From Orychophragmus violaceus (lineage: Eukaryota > Streptophyta > Magnoliopsida > Brassicales > Brassicaceae), in NCBI GenBank assembly GCA_030180135.1, contig CM058234.1:27562766-27626765 (forward strand): 64,000 bases of DNA. The letters are read 5' to 3'. The position numbers and the translations under genes were made by a program. Positions 35,216-46,380 of the stretch are shown here, piece by piece; the first letter of the stretch is position 1; each line of letters begins with the position of its first letter. The notes beneath the pieces are model-generated. The model searched no databases, was not told the DNA's origin, and saw only the letters and a list, made by a program, of their open reading frames with translations.

Positions 35216-37161
35216 GGAAATATTGCATCCACTATATCTTTTTAAGTTTCTAATATTAATCTTGTATCTTTCTATTTCTACTTGCAATCTTGTATCTTTT
35301 TTTTTGTAGGTCCCACCGCCATAAGACTATTTTACCCCTCCCATGGAAGAACAACCAACGATGGACACGGATAGGACACTGTTCTGTCTATCCATACCCT
35401 TTTATTATCTTTTTTTTTTCTTTTTTTCTCCTTTCTCTTTCTTCCTTTTCATTTATTTTTTACCCCTCTATTTTTGACGGTGGATACGATAACAGAGTTG
35501 AGGTTTCCGGCCATATAAACCTTCGGAATGGAGACATACTCGGACGATATACTGGAATTCAAAAAAAAGAAAAAATTCCGGATTAATTCGGAAATCTTGA
35601 AAGGACAGTTAAACTATGTGTCCACAATATCGGCTACTCGTGGATACTGCCACAATCATATAACATGCAAGACACATACTATTTATCGATTATTCATGGA
35701 CACTACCACAAATATCACATGCTAGACGCTTCTGATGAACAGAAGGTGGTCAAGAGCTCTACCAACGTTTCCAACGAACAGAAGGTGGTCAAAAGTTCAC
35801 ATGATTGTGAACACTGCCACGATTATATCACAGTTAGACGCTTCTGATGAACAAAAGGTGTCAAGAGTTATACCATGTATCGACTATTCGTGGACACTAC
35901 CACGATTATATCACATGCTAGACGCTTCTGATGAACAATAAAGTGGTCAAGAGTTCACTTGATTGTAAATCTGTGGACACAAAGTACGATAGAAAACATT
36001 AAAAGTTGTGTTTACTATGTATCGACTATTCATGTACACTACCACATATATCACATGCTAGACGCTTTTGATGAACAGAAGGGGGCCAAGAGCTCTACCA
36101 ACGTTTCCAAGGAACATAAGGTGGTCAAAAGTTCACATGATTGTGAACACTGCCATGATTATATCACAGTTAGACACTTCTGATGAACAGAAGGTGGTCA
36201 TGAGTTCGACCATGTATCGACTATTCGTGGACATTACCACGATTATATCACATGCTAGACGCTTCTGATGAACATAAGGTGGTCAAGAGTTCACCTGATT
36301 GTAAATCCGTGGACACAAATTACGATAGAAAACATTAAAAATTGTGTTTACTATGTATCGACTATCTGTGGACACTACCACGGTTATATCATATGCTAAG
36401 CGATCTGACGAACACAAGGTGGTCAAGAGACACTACCACGATTAGGAAAAGTAATTTTAAGGTGAAGAACTAGTTATATGTGATCTTTAAGGATAGATAC
36501 TTGACAAATATGGTTTCAGGAGTGAGCAAAATTACCTAAATGATGGATAGTTTTGTTTTTGAAGATAATACTCCAATAAATTATATGTGAAGATAGATAC
36601 TAAGTTGGTAACAAACCATGGATACATGTATGTCCGTCCATATGTGGAAGATATTAGCATAGTCAAGTTTGGCTATCCATGAGAAGCGTCCAACAAGTGA
36701 TATGATCGTGGTAGTATCCATGAATTGCTGAGATTGTGGACACCAACTCTAAACTATCCATTCGAAAATTCTGTAATAAGTCCGATTTTGATTTTTTTTT
36801 TTTTTTTGAATTCCAGTACATCGGCCGATTTTATCTCCATTCAGCCGGTCTATATTGCCAGAAACCTCCCCTTCGACAATCTATCAACTGTAAAAAATGG
36901 GGTGGTGAAATTAATATAAAGTAAGAAAGAGAAAGGGAGGGGGAAAGAAAAGGAAAAAAAAAAACAAAAAAAGAATGATAGTTAGGAAAATTGGGAAACT
37001 ATCCACTGAGAGAGTTAGTCACAGATAGGTGGCGGAAGGGAGGGATAAAATTGTCTTTATTCTAGTGGGACCTATAAAAAGATACAAAATTGCAAGTGAT
37101 TTTAGAAAGATACAAAACTGCACTAAAAAGGATAAAAAGATACAAAACGTGCAATTCACCC
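35216..37161. mobile_element. MULE-type transposon with long inverted ends and internal tandem repeats
   Basis: 1946 bp, flanked by the 9-bp duplication GTTGTTTAC (35207-35215 and 37162-37170), the Mutator-type size. About 120 bp at each end are inverted copies: left ..CTTGCAATCTTGTATC..GTAGGTCCCACC, right the reverse complement around 37030-37161. No transposase is present. Inside, 35720-36440 is a repeat array. Short frames in it are incidental. Confidence 0.82.
35715..36445 (+). repeat. Internal repeat array of the MULE
   Basis: The segment GCTAGACGCTTCTGATGAAC followed by AGAAGGTGGTCAAGAG recurs at least seven times (near 35722, 35837, 35917, 36057, 36172, 36254 and 36394) in a higher-order pattern with 'gtatcgactattcgtggacactaccac'. 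The larger period is roughly 340 bp. Confidence 0.75.
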
Positions 37162-37170
37162 GTTGTTTAC

Positions 37171-38020
37171 TCTTCAAATCTTCTGTTCCCTAAAATTTTT
37201 GCTCTACAAAAATCGACAGTGCGAGTTTCGACTCTCACAACCTTCAAGACTAATGGTAGATGGATAAACATCAATTGTTTTACTCCGCTTTCCACTTGCT
37301 TTTGGATCCTTTTACACCATTTCTTCTTGGAAGATTACATTTCCACATACTACACACTTCTCCTCATCAAGTAATTAAACCTTGTAGCCTTTAATCCCTT
37401 GAGGATATCCCAGAAAATCCCTTTCACGGTTCTTGGTTGAAGCTTACTTTTGTTTTGATGAACGTATGAAATTGAGCCAAAACGCCTTAAGAGTGTATCC
37501 CAGGCTTGCGATTCAACCACAATTGTTCTGGTACATTGTGATCAATCGCATATGAAGGGGACATGTTGATCAAGTATGCAGCTGTTGCAACAGCTTTAGC
37601 CCAAAAAGATTCACTCAAACCAGATTCATCAAGCAAACATCTCACTTTCTTCATAATTGTGTGGTTCATCCTCTTAGTCACACCGTATTTTTGAGGTGTA
37701 TAAGCTCAGGTTTTATGCCTTTCAGTTTCATAGTTTTTGCATTAATCAGTGAACCTTATATTTATGAACTTTAAACTGTTGTCTATTATGAGTATCTTGA
37801 CTTTCTTACCAATATGATTTTCCACCAAATTTTCCACTCACAAAACTTGCTAAAAGTTTCATCTTTAGACTTGAGAAACACCAACCAAACTTTCCTTGTT
37901 TTATCATCAATAATAAAGAGAAAGTATTGATTACTTGCCATGGTTGGAGTAACATTTGGTGATCCCCATAAGTCAGCATGTACATAGCCAAAAATATCCA
38001 GTGTTGTGTTGACTAACATT
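37171..38020 (-). pseudogene. Copia integrase fragment, minus strand
   Basis: Minus-strand frames read FGYVHADLWGSPNVTPTMAS and YFLFIIDDKTRKVWLVFLKS (first and second acidic residues of integrase). After a gap come MTKRMNHTIMKKVRCLLDES, GLSESFWAKAVATAAYLINM and RFGSISYVHQNKSKLQPR, then a linker EEKCVVCGNVIFQEEMV. The order is correct, but stops and frameshifts break it. Protease and reverse transcriptase are absent, so this is an isolated fragment. Confidence 0.82.
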
Positions 38021-38459
38021 GAAGTTCATTTTCTTGGACTTCCCTATGAATTTTATACTAACAATTCACATAATTTTTTTATCTTTAAATATTTCACAAG
38101 AAAATTTATACTTTACATATGAAATATTTTTTTTCATAAGCTTTTAATAAATTCCGGGGGTCTATTTAAACCGTGGCCCTATTCAAATGTTTTTAAAATA
38201 TGTTCAAGTCCGGTTCTGCATTTCTCACATTGTCTGTGAGCTTCTGTTTTAGAACAAGGGATTTCTCCCTCATGCATGCACCTTCTCCATCCACAATCAA
38301 CCTTTTAACAGCTCTCTCGACATGTTCTCATTCAACTTCACCTTCAAGATGAATTCCTACACTCCATACGCTTTCTATATACATTGCGTTTAACTTCTTA
38401 TGGCCATGAAAAGGACTGCAAATCATTGGGACTCCTTTCACAATGCTCTCGAGCGTTGA

Positions 38460-40146
38460 TGTAAAGGCCGGTTACGGCCCAATTAAAATTTTCCTTGCAA
38501 AGAGAAGAAAAAAGCCCAAAAGCCCAGTTTCCTTATTTAAATTAGGGTTTTTCCCTCTCATTCCCCCTATAAATATCGCTTGCCTACTCTTAGATTTTTA
38601 CTCCAAACTCTCCCGGCGAAGCTCTGATGCATTCCCGAAGCTTTCCAGGCGTTTTTATTTTCCTCCTCCACCTGGTAACCCAAGAAGAACCCTAGATCTA
38701 GAATACTTACAAAAACCGAAATGAATTTTTGCTCTCGTTTTCAAACCGCTTTGAAACCCTTCAATCTGAGACCACCACAGTGACCGTCGCAATGAGATGA
38801 AGCCAGAGCCACCATCCTAGTCGCCAGACACCGCCGCCGCCGGAGTGTCGGTCGCGTGAGAACCACGCGCAGCCGGGCTCCACGCACCGGAGTCCACGCG
38901 CCGCCGCCGGAGAAGCCACGCACTGCCGCCCGCTGTGGCCAGAGAACTGCCAAAGTCGCCGTCGCCGGAGCCGCCATCGCCATCGCCGGAGCCGCCGGCG
39001 ACCGAGACAAATCGGTTGACCGGTTTGGGTTGACCGGGTCAGGCGTTGACTGGTTCGTGCGTTGACCGGTTTGGTTTGGGTTGACCGGTCTGGTTTGATT
39101 CCTTATTTCTAATTTCAATTCTTGGTTTAGTCGGTTCACTTCAAATCCTGGTTCAAATTGATTTCATTCCAGTTTAGTTTGGTTAGGGTTGATTAGGCCG
39201 GTTATGGATTGGGCCCGGTTCAGTCTGGGTTTGGGTCTGGGTCTAGGTTGACCTAGTTGACCGGTTGACTTTGACATAACTGTTGACTTTCAGTCAACCA
39301 ATCTTTAAGTAGCCATAACTTGCTCATCCCGAACCCGATTCGAACGAAATGAAAGCTAAATTGATTGTTTTTTCGTCCTCTTTTCAGTCAAGAAGTCCGT
39401 TTGGGCAATTGGAATCCCTAATTTATGCTTTTGACCCTTCTTGGCCAAGGTGAGGACCAAACGTGATCACTTCTTACTTCATTTTGATTTCGGGCGATAG
39501 TCCCCTGTTAATAGTGTCTTTTCTAGGTAGTGTAGCTAGTGAACGCGTGATTGATTGTGGAACGTAGAATGCTAGGTTATCGCTTAACTTGAAAACGTTG
39601 CTTGTGCTTGAAGGCTCGTCTATTTAGTTGCTTACGGTAGGCGCATGTGCCAGGCTTATCTGCAGGGGTACGTGTCTGAGACCGAAGAGGGAAAGACATG
39701 TGTTTTGAATGTCGTCGGGGGAGGTGTGACGCGCCTTCCCAAAGGAGTGATGTGTGGCGCCGCGCGCCGGTGTGGTGGTGATTCTGTGTGAACGATAGTT
39801 ATGTAGGTTGCTTGTGTGAGCCCTCGGGAGTGGGTGCAAGGTGTTATTAGCTAGGTATTGTTCATGTAGTCGTGTGGCGTAAGCCAAGATCGCGGGTTCC
39901 CTGAATCCGCCCTCACTGGGTAATTGTGTTTGAAACAATTACTCAGACCTCTTTCCTTTCTCGTCATTTTTCCCCTCGTAGGACCGGATGCAGGATTGAC
40001 GATCAATCAATTTTATTGGTGGATTTGAATCAAAGAAAGCACGCAGGAATCCTGGGACCGGTTGGAAGGCAGTCCGGTCGGACCGTTCCGGGTCGACCGG
40101 TGCCGCACGACGCCGTTTCAGGTTCGCCAGGGAGCGGGTTGTAAAA
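38460..40146 (+). repeat. 5' LTR of the gag-only element
   Basis: Begins TGTAAAGGCCGG and has TATAAATA at 38568-38575 as a likely core promoter. Downstream is a GCC-rich stretch (38820-39000) and a cluster of TTGACC/TTGACT motifs (39010-39300). Long frames within it (for example 38741-39139 minus) are due to GC-rich composition. Confidence 0.85.
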
Positions 40147-40148
40147 TT

Positions 40149-40160
40149 TGGTATCATAGC
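40149..40160 (+). promoter_or_regulatory. Primer-binding site, tRNA-Met-like
   Basis: TGGTATCATAGC, one mismatch to the standard TGGTATCAGAGC, a few bases after the 5' LTR. Confidence 0.75.
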
Positions 40161-40350
40161 CTGGTTAGGGTCCCCCAGTGCCATCCTGGGGGATCAGCTT
40201 TCGTTGTTTTCCCAAAACCTTGTTTTCAGAATTTTCAAAAGTGTTTGCGAAAGTTTAAAAGATGTTACTTTGCGAAAGGCTTTTTCAAGCACCAATTATA
40301 TCATTGATTTGTCTCTTGTTGTAACCTCACCCTTCCATGTCTTATGCAGG

Positions 40351-41385
40351 ATGTCTTCCAATTCCAGTTCCGACTCCGATTCTGGTCCCAGTCCTGTCCG
40401 TACTTTTCCTTTCCGCCCCACAGCCCGGAAGAGCGTTCTACCACGTGTCAGTCAGATAAAGCGACCTATCGCGAGGACCGCAGCGGCACCCAGACCGTCC
40501 GCCTTTTTTCCCACAACCGGATCCGCATATTCACCGACGCAAGCAGCGACAGACCCGCAGTCTTCGCGGAAGAGAGGGCGACCTGAGGAGACCCCTGTGG
40601 ATGTCCCGTCCATGGCCGCAGCCCCGCCAGGTTCCCCGAGGAACTGGAGGGCATGGAAGGAGCAAGCAGTGGAGGGAGCCGATCCAGAGCAGGCAGCGTT
40701 TGTGGGACAGATGTATGCGCATCCACCAGCTTCGCATCTTCCTCCATTCCCGGAGTTTGGTCCAAATTCGAGTCCGACGGATGACACACCACCACTCCGG
40801 GTACGTGAGTCTTCAGCTTACGACTTTCGTCCGATCCAGTTGGTGGGTATGGATGTTGATGAGTTCTTGAAGCGATTCATATGGTCCGCTATCCACCAGC
40901 CCCCTCGATCCTCGGCGCACTAGTTGGCATTGTTTCTGGGAGGACTCCTGCCTGAGACCCGACAGGATGTATCATAGGGATATGGGTACGGGGCGTTCTA
41001 CCTGGTTGTGATGACGGCTAGGTACACCCAGTTGGTTGAGATCAAGCAGAGGGAGTTGGCCCACCAGCAGCTGGTCATGGCACAGCAGGAGGCCAGGGCA
41101 CGACATGAGGCCATATTGCAGCAGCACGCTGAGCGAGAGCAGGAGTTGATATAGCGGTATGCAGTGTGGCAGCAGGATCATGAGCAGTTGCAGCAGGAGC
41201 TGATGCAACATGAGCAGGTCCAGCAGGAGAAGATGAAGCAGGAGCAGATGCAGCAAGAGTAGATATAGCAGGAGCAAATGCAGCAGCTAGGGTCTGAACC
41301 CCTGGTAATTGTCATCTCCAGTTCTGATTCCGAGCCCAAGACCGACCCCAAGGAGGAGCCATGTGATGCAGACTTCAATTTCTAG
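40351..41385 (+). pseudogene. Gag-like protein of the gag-only element
   Basis: Starts ATGTCTTCCAATTCC directly after a TTATGCAG acceptor-like site. The first 190 residues are open: Ser/Pro-rich N-terminus, basic stretch SSRKRGRPEETP, Pro-rich region, then LVGMDVDEFLKRFIWS. In the same frame, with stops at 40921 and further along, follow LALFLGGLLPETRQDV, a Gln/Glu-rich coiled coil (residues ~230-320) and an acidic tail ending SSSDSEPKTDPKEEPCDADF. It has about five stops. The closest idea is a Ty3-type gag; no zinc knuckle or enzyme is present. Confidence 0.6.
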
Positions 41386-41702
41386 GGGCCAGGATCGCCG
41401 AGTGGCTAGAGTTATGGGACCTCAGTGTTATGGGAGTAGGGCGTAGTTATTCTTTCATCATTCCGGTTTTCGTTCTTGTTCCACAGTTTATCGCATAGCT
41501 GGTTTTCAACATTCTTTCATTAAACTATTGTAACCCTACATCCTTATTTTATATACCTTATTCTTTTACTACCTCGTGCCATTTCGTTCGGATCCCACCA
41601 GTACAAGTCTTTGCACCTAGAGGATGAGGATGCCCTTGAGTTCTGTAATGTTCGGGAAACCGCACACCCCAGAATTCGGGACGAATTCTTTTCAGGGGGG
41701 AT

Positions 41703-43361
41703 TGTAACGGCCCGTACGGCCCAATTAAATTTTTCCTTGCAAAGAGAAGGGAATAGCCCAAAAGTCCAGTTTCCTTATTTAAATTAGGGTTTTGCCCTCT
41801 CATTCCCCCTATAAATATCACTTACCTCCTCTTAGATTTTCACTCCAAACTCTCTCGGCGAAGTTCTGACGTATTCCCGAAGCTTTCCCGTCATTTTTCG
41901 TTTCCTCCTTCACCAGATAACCCTGGAAAAACCCTACATCTAGAATATTTACAAAAGCCCGAAATGAATTTTTGCTCTCGTTTTCAAACCACTTTGAAAC
42001 CCGTCAATCTGAGACCACCACCGTGACCGTCGCAACGAGACGAAGCCGAAGCCACCAGCCTAGTCGCCGGAAACCACTGCACGCGCCCTCACGCACCGTC
42101 TGAGTGTCGGGCGTGTGAGAACCACGCAAATCCGGAGCTACACGCGCCAGAGTCCACGTGTTGCTGCTGGAGAAGCCATGCGCCGCCGCCCGCCATTGCC
42201 GGAGCACCGCCGGAGCCGCCATCGCCGGAGCCGCCGTTGCTGTCGCCGGAATGTCGCTGTCCGCCGCCGCCGTCCCCCAGAGAGCCGCCGAGTCAACTCG
42301 CCGGCTACCGAGTCAACTCGGGTGACCGGTTTGGGTTGACCGGGTTAGGCGTTGACCGGTTTGTATGTTGACCGGTTTGGTTTGGGATGACCGGTTCGGT
42401 TCGATTCCTAATTTCAATTCTTGGTTTAGCCTGGTTCACTTCAATTTTTGGGTCAAATTGATTTCATTCCGGTTTAGTTTGGTTAGGAACTTAGGATTAG
42501 TTAGTTAATTGAGCCGGTTATGGATTGGGCCCGGTTCAGTCTGGGTTTGGGTCTGGGTCTAGGTTGACCGGGTAGACCGGCTGACTTTAACTTGACCGTT
42601 GACTTTCAGTCAACCAATCTTTAAATAGCCATAAATTGCTCATCCTGAACCCGATTCGAACGAAACGAAAGCCTAAATTGATTTTTTCGTCCTCTTTTCA
42701 GTCATGAAGTCCGTTTGGGCAATTGGAATTCCTAATTTACGCTTTTCCCCTTCTTTGTCCAAGGTGAGGACCGAACGTGATCCCTTCTTACTTCATTTCG
42801 ATTTCGGGCGATAGTCCCCTGTTAATAGAGTCTTTCCTAGGTAGCATAGCTAGTGAACGCGTGATTGATTGTGGAACGTAGAATGCTAGGCTATCTCTTA
42901 AACCAAAAACGTTGTTTGTGCTTGAAGGCTCGTCTGTTTAGTTGCTTGTGCTAGGCGCCTGTGCCAGGCTTCTGTGCAGGGGCAAGTGTTCTGAAGGTCG
43001 TCGAGGGAGGTGTGACGCGCCTTCCCAAAGGAGTGATGTGAGGTGTGGCCTGCGCGCCGGTGTGGTGGTGATTCTGTATGAGCAATAGTTGTGTAGGTTG
43101 CTTGTGTGAGCCCTCGGGTGTGGGTGCAAGGTGTTATTAGCTAGGTATTGTTCCCATAATCGTGTGGCATAAGCCGAGATCGCGGGTTCCCTGAATCCGC
43201 CTTCACTGGGTAATTGTGTTTGAAACAATTACTCAGGTCTCTTTCCTTTCCTGTCCTTTTTTGCCTCGCAGGTCCGTATGCAGGATTGACGATCGGACCA
43301 TTCTGGGTCGACCGGTGCCACACTACGCCGTTTCCAGTTCGCGAGGGAACAGGTTGTGTCA
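41703..43361 (+). repeat. 3' LTR of the gag-only element
   Basis: 1659 bp, begins TGTAACGGCCC, has TATAAATA at 41810-41817 and ends GGTTGTGTCA. It is colinear with 38460-40146, with many differences, including GCC-rich and TTGACC-rich parts (42180-42620). Confidence 0.88.
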
Positions 43362-43712
43362 GTTGAGTTCCATCCACAATGGCTCCAGAAGCATACCACT
43401 GCAGGATGCACAAGTACTTCTGTCTGTGGTGCCCATTTGACAATGTATTCTCTTTCTTTCTGACCCCATCTTACCCAGTTCGGCTAGCAGTGACTCAATC
43501 TTGTTGAGGCCAAGGATAAAGCCTGGTCGGGTGACCCACAAGAAAGGTTGGTTGCTATTATACAATCCACAAGCCATCTCTGAAACGTCCTTGATTTCCA
43601 TCTGAGCATGTCCTTGTACTGGAACTGGAACAAACACTATCCTAGTTTGAGCATGTCCTTGTGCTGGAACTGGAACTAACACTATCCTTCTCTTTTCTTG
43701 CCTTCTGTCCAT

Positions 43713-43955
43713 TTCTGAACCTCCCTCCCTCCCTCCTGCGGTGAATCCATTTCCAAACTTCTACACCCAATCGATATTTAAGGTTTCAAGAGTGGTTAGG
43801 AAGTAACCAAAGACAAAATCAAAGAAATTTATTCTTGGTATTCTTGTCGTCTCGTATAGTCGTACTTAATCTGAATTAGTGTTTATTTTCATTAAAATAC
43901 AATGTACTTTGTAAATGTTACAAGATCAAGCTTGATCCACACAATTTTTTGATCT
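43713..43955. other. Spacer between UGT copies A and B
   Basis: The region between the copy A start and the copy B stop. It holds the former upstream region of copy A. No gene or repeat is seen. Confidence 0.6.
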
Positions 43956-45563
43956 CTAATAATACATGGACTTGAGCATCCTCACGAGCTCAACCAATGC
44001 GTTGTATGAGGAGCGTCCACTTCTTACAGAGGCTTTGAGCTTCTCTTTTATAACAAGTGCTCTCTCCCTCATCCATGCACCTTCTGCATCCACAATCAAA
44101 CTCCTCACATCTCTCTACTCCTCCCCTTTCCAACTCACCTTCCAAATGAATCCCCAATCTCCAAACCCTCATACTTTGCATTTAACTTCTGTTCGCCAGT
44201 AAAAGGTATGCAGATCATTGGGACTCCTTCCACAATGCTTTCGATATTGGGCCTAATGGGCTATTGTAACACATCACAGCCTTCATATGATATCAATAAG
44301 AAGGTTGTGCCTTATATACATTGCGATTTACACATTACACGTTTAACCTAAACAATCGCAAAATGTGTTACAATAGCCCATTAGGCCCAATATCCGAGCG
44401 TTGAGTTCCATCCACAATGACAATGGCTCCAAATGCCTCCTACTTCAGGATGCGCAAGTTCTTGTGTCTGCGGTGCCCACTTAACAATGTATCCTCTTTA
44501 TGATACCATCTTACTCAGTTCCTCCGGCAATGACTCAATCTCATCGAAGCCAAGGACAGAGCCAGGTCGGATGACCCACAAGAAAGGTTGGTTGCTATTA
44601 GACAATCCACAAGCCATCTCCAAAACTTCCTTGATTTCCATCTGAGCTATGCTTCCAAAGCTTATATATATGACTGACCTCTATTTCTGCTTGTTCAGCC
44701 ATTCAATGCAGCTCATGTCCTCTTCAAGTAACCTAGAAGGTGCTGAAGCTCTGATGTGAAGAGGGCCTATAGTGTAAACTGGAATTCCGAGTTCTCGTTT
44801 CAGCCATGAAAGAGATAAGCTCTCTAGACAGCTAACCGTGTTGATGATAATAGCGGAAGCTCTTCTTTTGTTCATTATTTCCTTAGAGAGATCAAAATAT
44901 GGCACTAATGGCCCAAATCCAATATTTGGTAGGTCTTTGTATCTAAATGGATGCAAATTTTCCACCACCTTCTCTTGCATTTCAGGATCTGCCAATTACA
45001 AACAAAACGTGTTTAGTTAAATAATGTTTTCAAGGTGAGTTATAAAGATAGTTTTAGGTACCTTCCATGTCGATCAAGAACTTCTTGGAATCAAGTTTGC
45101 TTAAAACACTGCAGCAAACTTTATGTATCGCTGTTGTAGTGCTGAAGATGATACTTGGAAGGTTGAGCTCCTTAGCTGGAGCTCAACAGAAGTACATGAA
45201 CTTTTCGTAGACGATACATGCTATATCATTCCCTTGTTGTAACAACAACTGACCTATACAATACTTGAAGCTAGGCTCGCTGGTTTTGTTGACCTTCATC
45301 ACAAACTCGGCTAGTCCGAGTCTCTCAAGTTCAGACTCGGGTAAGCTTTCTGGTATGGTAATAAACTGAAAACAAGGGAAGTGATGCGAAGAAACTTGAT
45401 TGCAATATCCCTGAACAACTGTAATTGAGAAGCCTTTCAAGTTAAAGGCTTTCCCCAGTTGCATAAGTGGAGTGACATGCCCTTGTAATGGAACTGGAAC
45501 TAACACTATCCTTCTCTTCTCTTCCCTTTTCTCCATTGCTTTAACCTCTCTCTCTTCTTTCAT
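43956..45563 (-). pseudogene. UGT76E-like UDP-glycosyltransferase, copy B, nearly full length but broken
   Basis: Start at 45536 (MEKREEKRRIVLVPVP) or 45563. Exon 1 has QGHVTPLMQLGKAF and ACIVYEKFMYFC, then a TGA stop (45183-45185), then APAKELNLPSIIFSTTTA to 45062. A 73-bp intron (44989-45061, GT..AG) sits at the position usual for UGT76E genes. Exon 2: DPEMQEKVVENLHPFRYKDL, NTVSCLESLSLSWLKREL, a stop at 44681, GSIAQMEIKEVLEMACGL, a stop at 44498, and the PSPG sugar-donor box (WAPQTQELAHPEVGGIWS..HCGWNST). A MITE then splits it. The C-terminus is RERALVIKEKLKASVRSG..MYY. Related enzymes glycosylate flavonols or hormones. This copy has three stops plus the insertion, so it is inactive. Confidence 0.88.
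44243..44394. mobile_element. MITE with perfect 31-bp inverted ends in UGT copy B
   Basis: Inverted repeats 44244-44274 and 44363-44393 are perfect (ATATTGGGCCTAATGGGC at the outer end). They enclose ~90 bp of AT-rich DNA without a coding region. UGT sequence is continuous if it is removed, with a 2-3 bp duplication (CG or TCG). The superfamily is not clear from the ends. Confidence 0.8.
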
Positions 45564-45911
45564 CTCTCAACGCGGAGCAGCTCTAAATAAAAGGAAGATT
45601 TCCATAATTTTTCAAATTTGTTCCTCATTTTGCAGTAACGTTTTCTACACGCTAATGTTAACATTCAACAGAAGGAATTAAGTGAAGTCAGTTCCAAGTA
45701 AAGCCAAATGTGTTTTTTTGTTTGTTTTGTTTTGGCTTCGATAAGATTTGGTGGTTTTAGGCCAACTGGATATGTTCCGTCTTGAGATTTGGATAATAAA
45801 AAAGTATGCCAAGAGGTTTGGCTTGTAGTCTCCAAAGTATAATTGTATTTTCTTATAAATGGCAAGAGCATGGTTCTCCAATAACTTTCCATTCGTGTTA
45901 GAGAGACCAGC
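45564..45911 (-). other. Upstream region of UGT copy B
   Basis: About 350 bp between the UGT start and the CACTA element. No reading frame or clear TATA box stands out. The CACTA insertion (duplication AGC at 45909-45911) now separates the UGT from its former distal promoter. Confidence 0.4.
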
Positions 45912-46380
45912 CACTACAAGAAAACAGGTTTTTTGCGACTGCGTATATAGTCGCTAATCCGTCGCTATATTTTATTTTGCGACCCACTAGCGACTGATTG
46001 TATTAGTCGCGAATCTGTGGTCGCTAATTCTATTAGTCGCTATATTAGTCGCTAAATTGCGACTATTTAGCGACTATATATATTTTTTGAATATTAGTCG
46101 CTATATTAGTCGCTAATTAAGCGACTAATATAGCGACTCAGTAGCGACGAATATAGCGACTGTATTGTAGTCGCACAGTAGTCGCTAAACATGTAGTCAC
46201 TTCGTAGTCGCTAAATTAGCAACTATTTAGCGACTAAAGAGCGACTAATTTAGCGACGTTTTAGCGACGTTTTAGCGACTAATTATGCCATCACTATATT
46301 AAATTTACCATATAGCGACTACTTAGTGACATTATAGAGACTAATATCGCGACTAAATAGCGACTATTTAGCGACTAACT
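45912..46380. repeat. CACTA left terminal and subterminal repeat region
   Basis: The CACTA terminus is followed by more than 20 copies of GCGACTA or TAGTCGC, often as inverted pairs (TAGTCGCTAA..TTAGCGACTA). In En/Spm such subterminal repeats bind the TnpA protein. Confidence 0.88.

Larger units (their letters stand above)
38460..43361 (+). mobile_element. Gag-only LTR retrotransposon inserted in UGT copy A
   Basis: 4902 bp. Long direct repeats 38460-~40146 and 41703-43361, a TGGTATCATAGC primer site (40149), a polypurine tract AGGGGGGAT (about 41694-41702) and a 5-bp duplication GTTGA (38455-38459 and 43362-43366). UGT copy B at 44396-44410 shows the undisturbed GAGCGTTGAGTTCC order. The interior is only ~1.55 kb and codes for a single gag-like protein, so it is non-autonomous. 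The LTRs differ by many substitutions and indels, so it is old compared with the Copia at 6248. Confidence 0.88.
38193..43712 (-). pseudogene. UGT76E-like UDP-glycosyltransferase, copy A, split by a retrotransposon
   Basis: Two parts, 43362-43712 and 38193-38459, are joined by removing the LTR element between them. The N-terminus EKRRIVLVPVPAQGHAQ is followed by a second near-copy (RIVFVPVPVQGHAQ) and then directly by MEIKDVSEMACGLYNSNQPF, so most of the acceptor-binding half is deleted. The donor-binding PSPG region is frameshifted but readable (HPAVVCFWSHCGWNST). The downstream part gives LESIVKGVPMICSPFHG, and the C-terminus is MREKSLVLKQKL..NIF. Related enzymes move glucose from UDP-glucose to small acceptors in the cytosol. 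This copy is dead. It is a tandem neighbour of copy B. Confidence 0.85.

Noticed and set aside
35715..36445. CRISPR-like array
   Set aside because: Plant genome; the repeats are imperfect, have no uniform spacers and lie within a MULE.
38741..39139. 132-residue Ala/Arg-rich minus-strand frame and overlapping plus-strand frame at 38856
   Set aside because: A GC-rich LTR leader in a transposon; opposite-strand long frames come from base composition.
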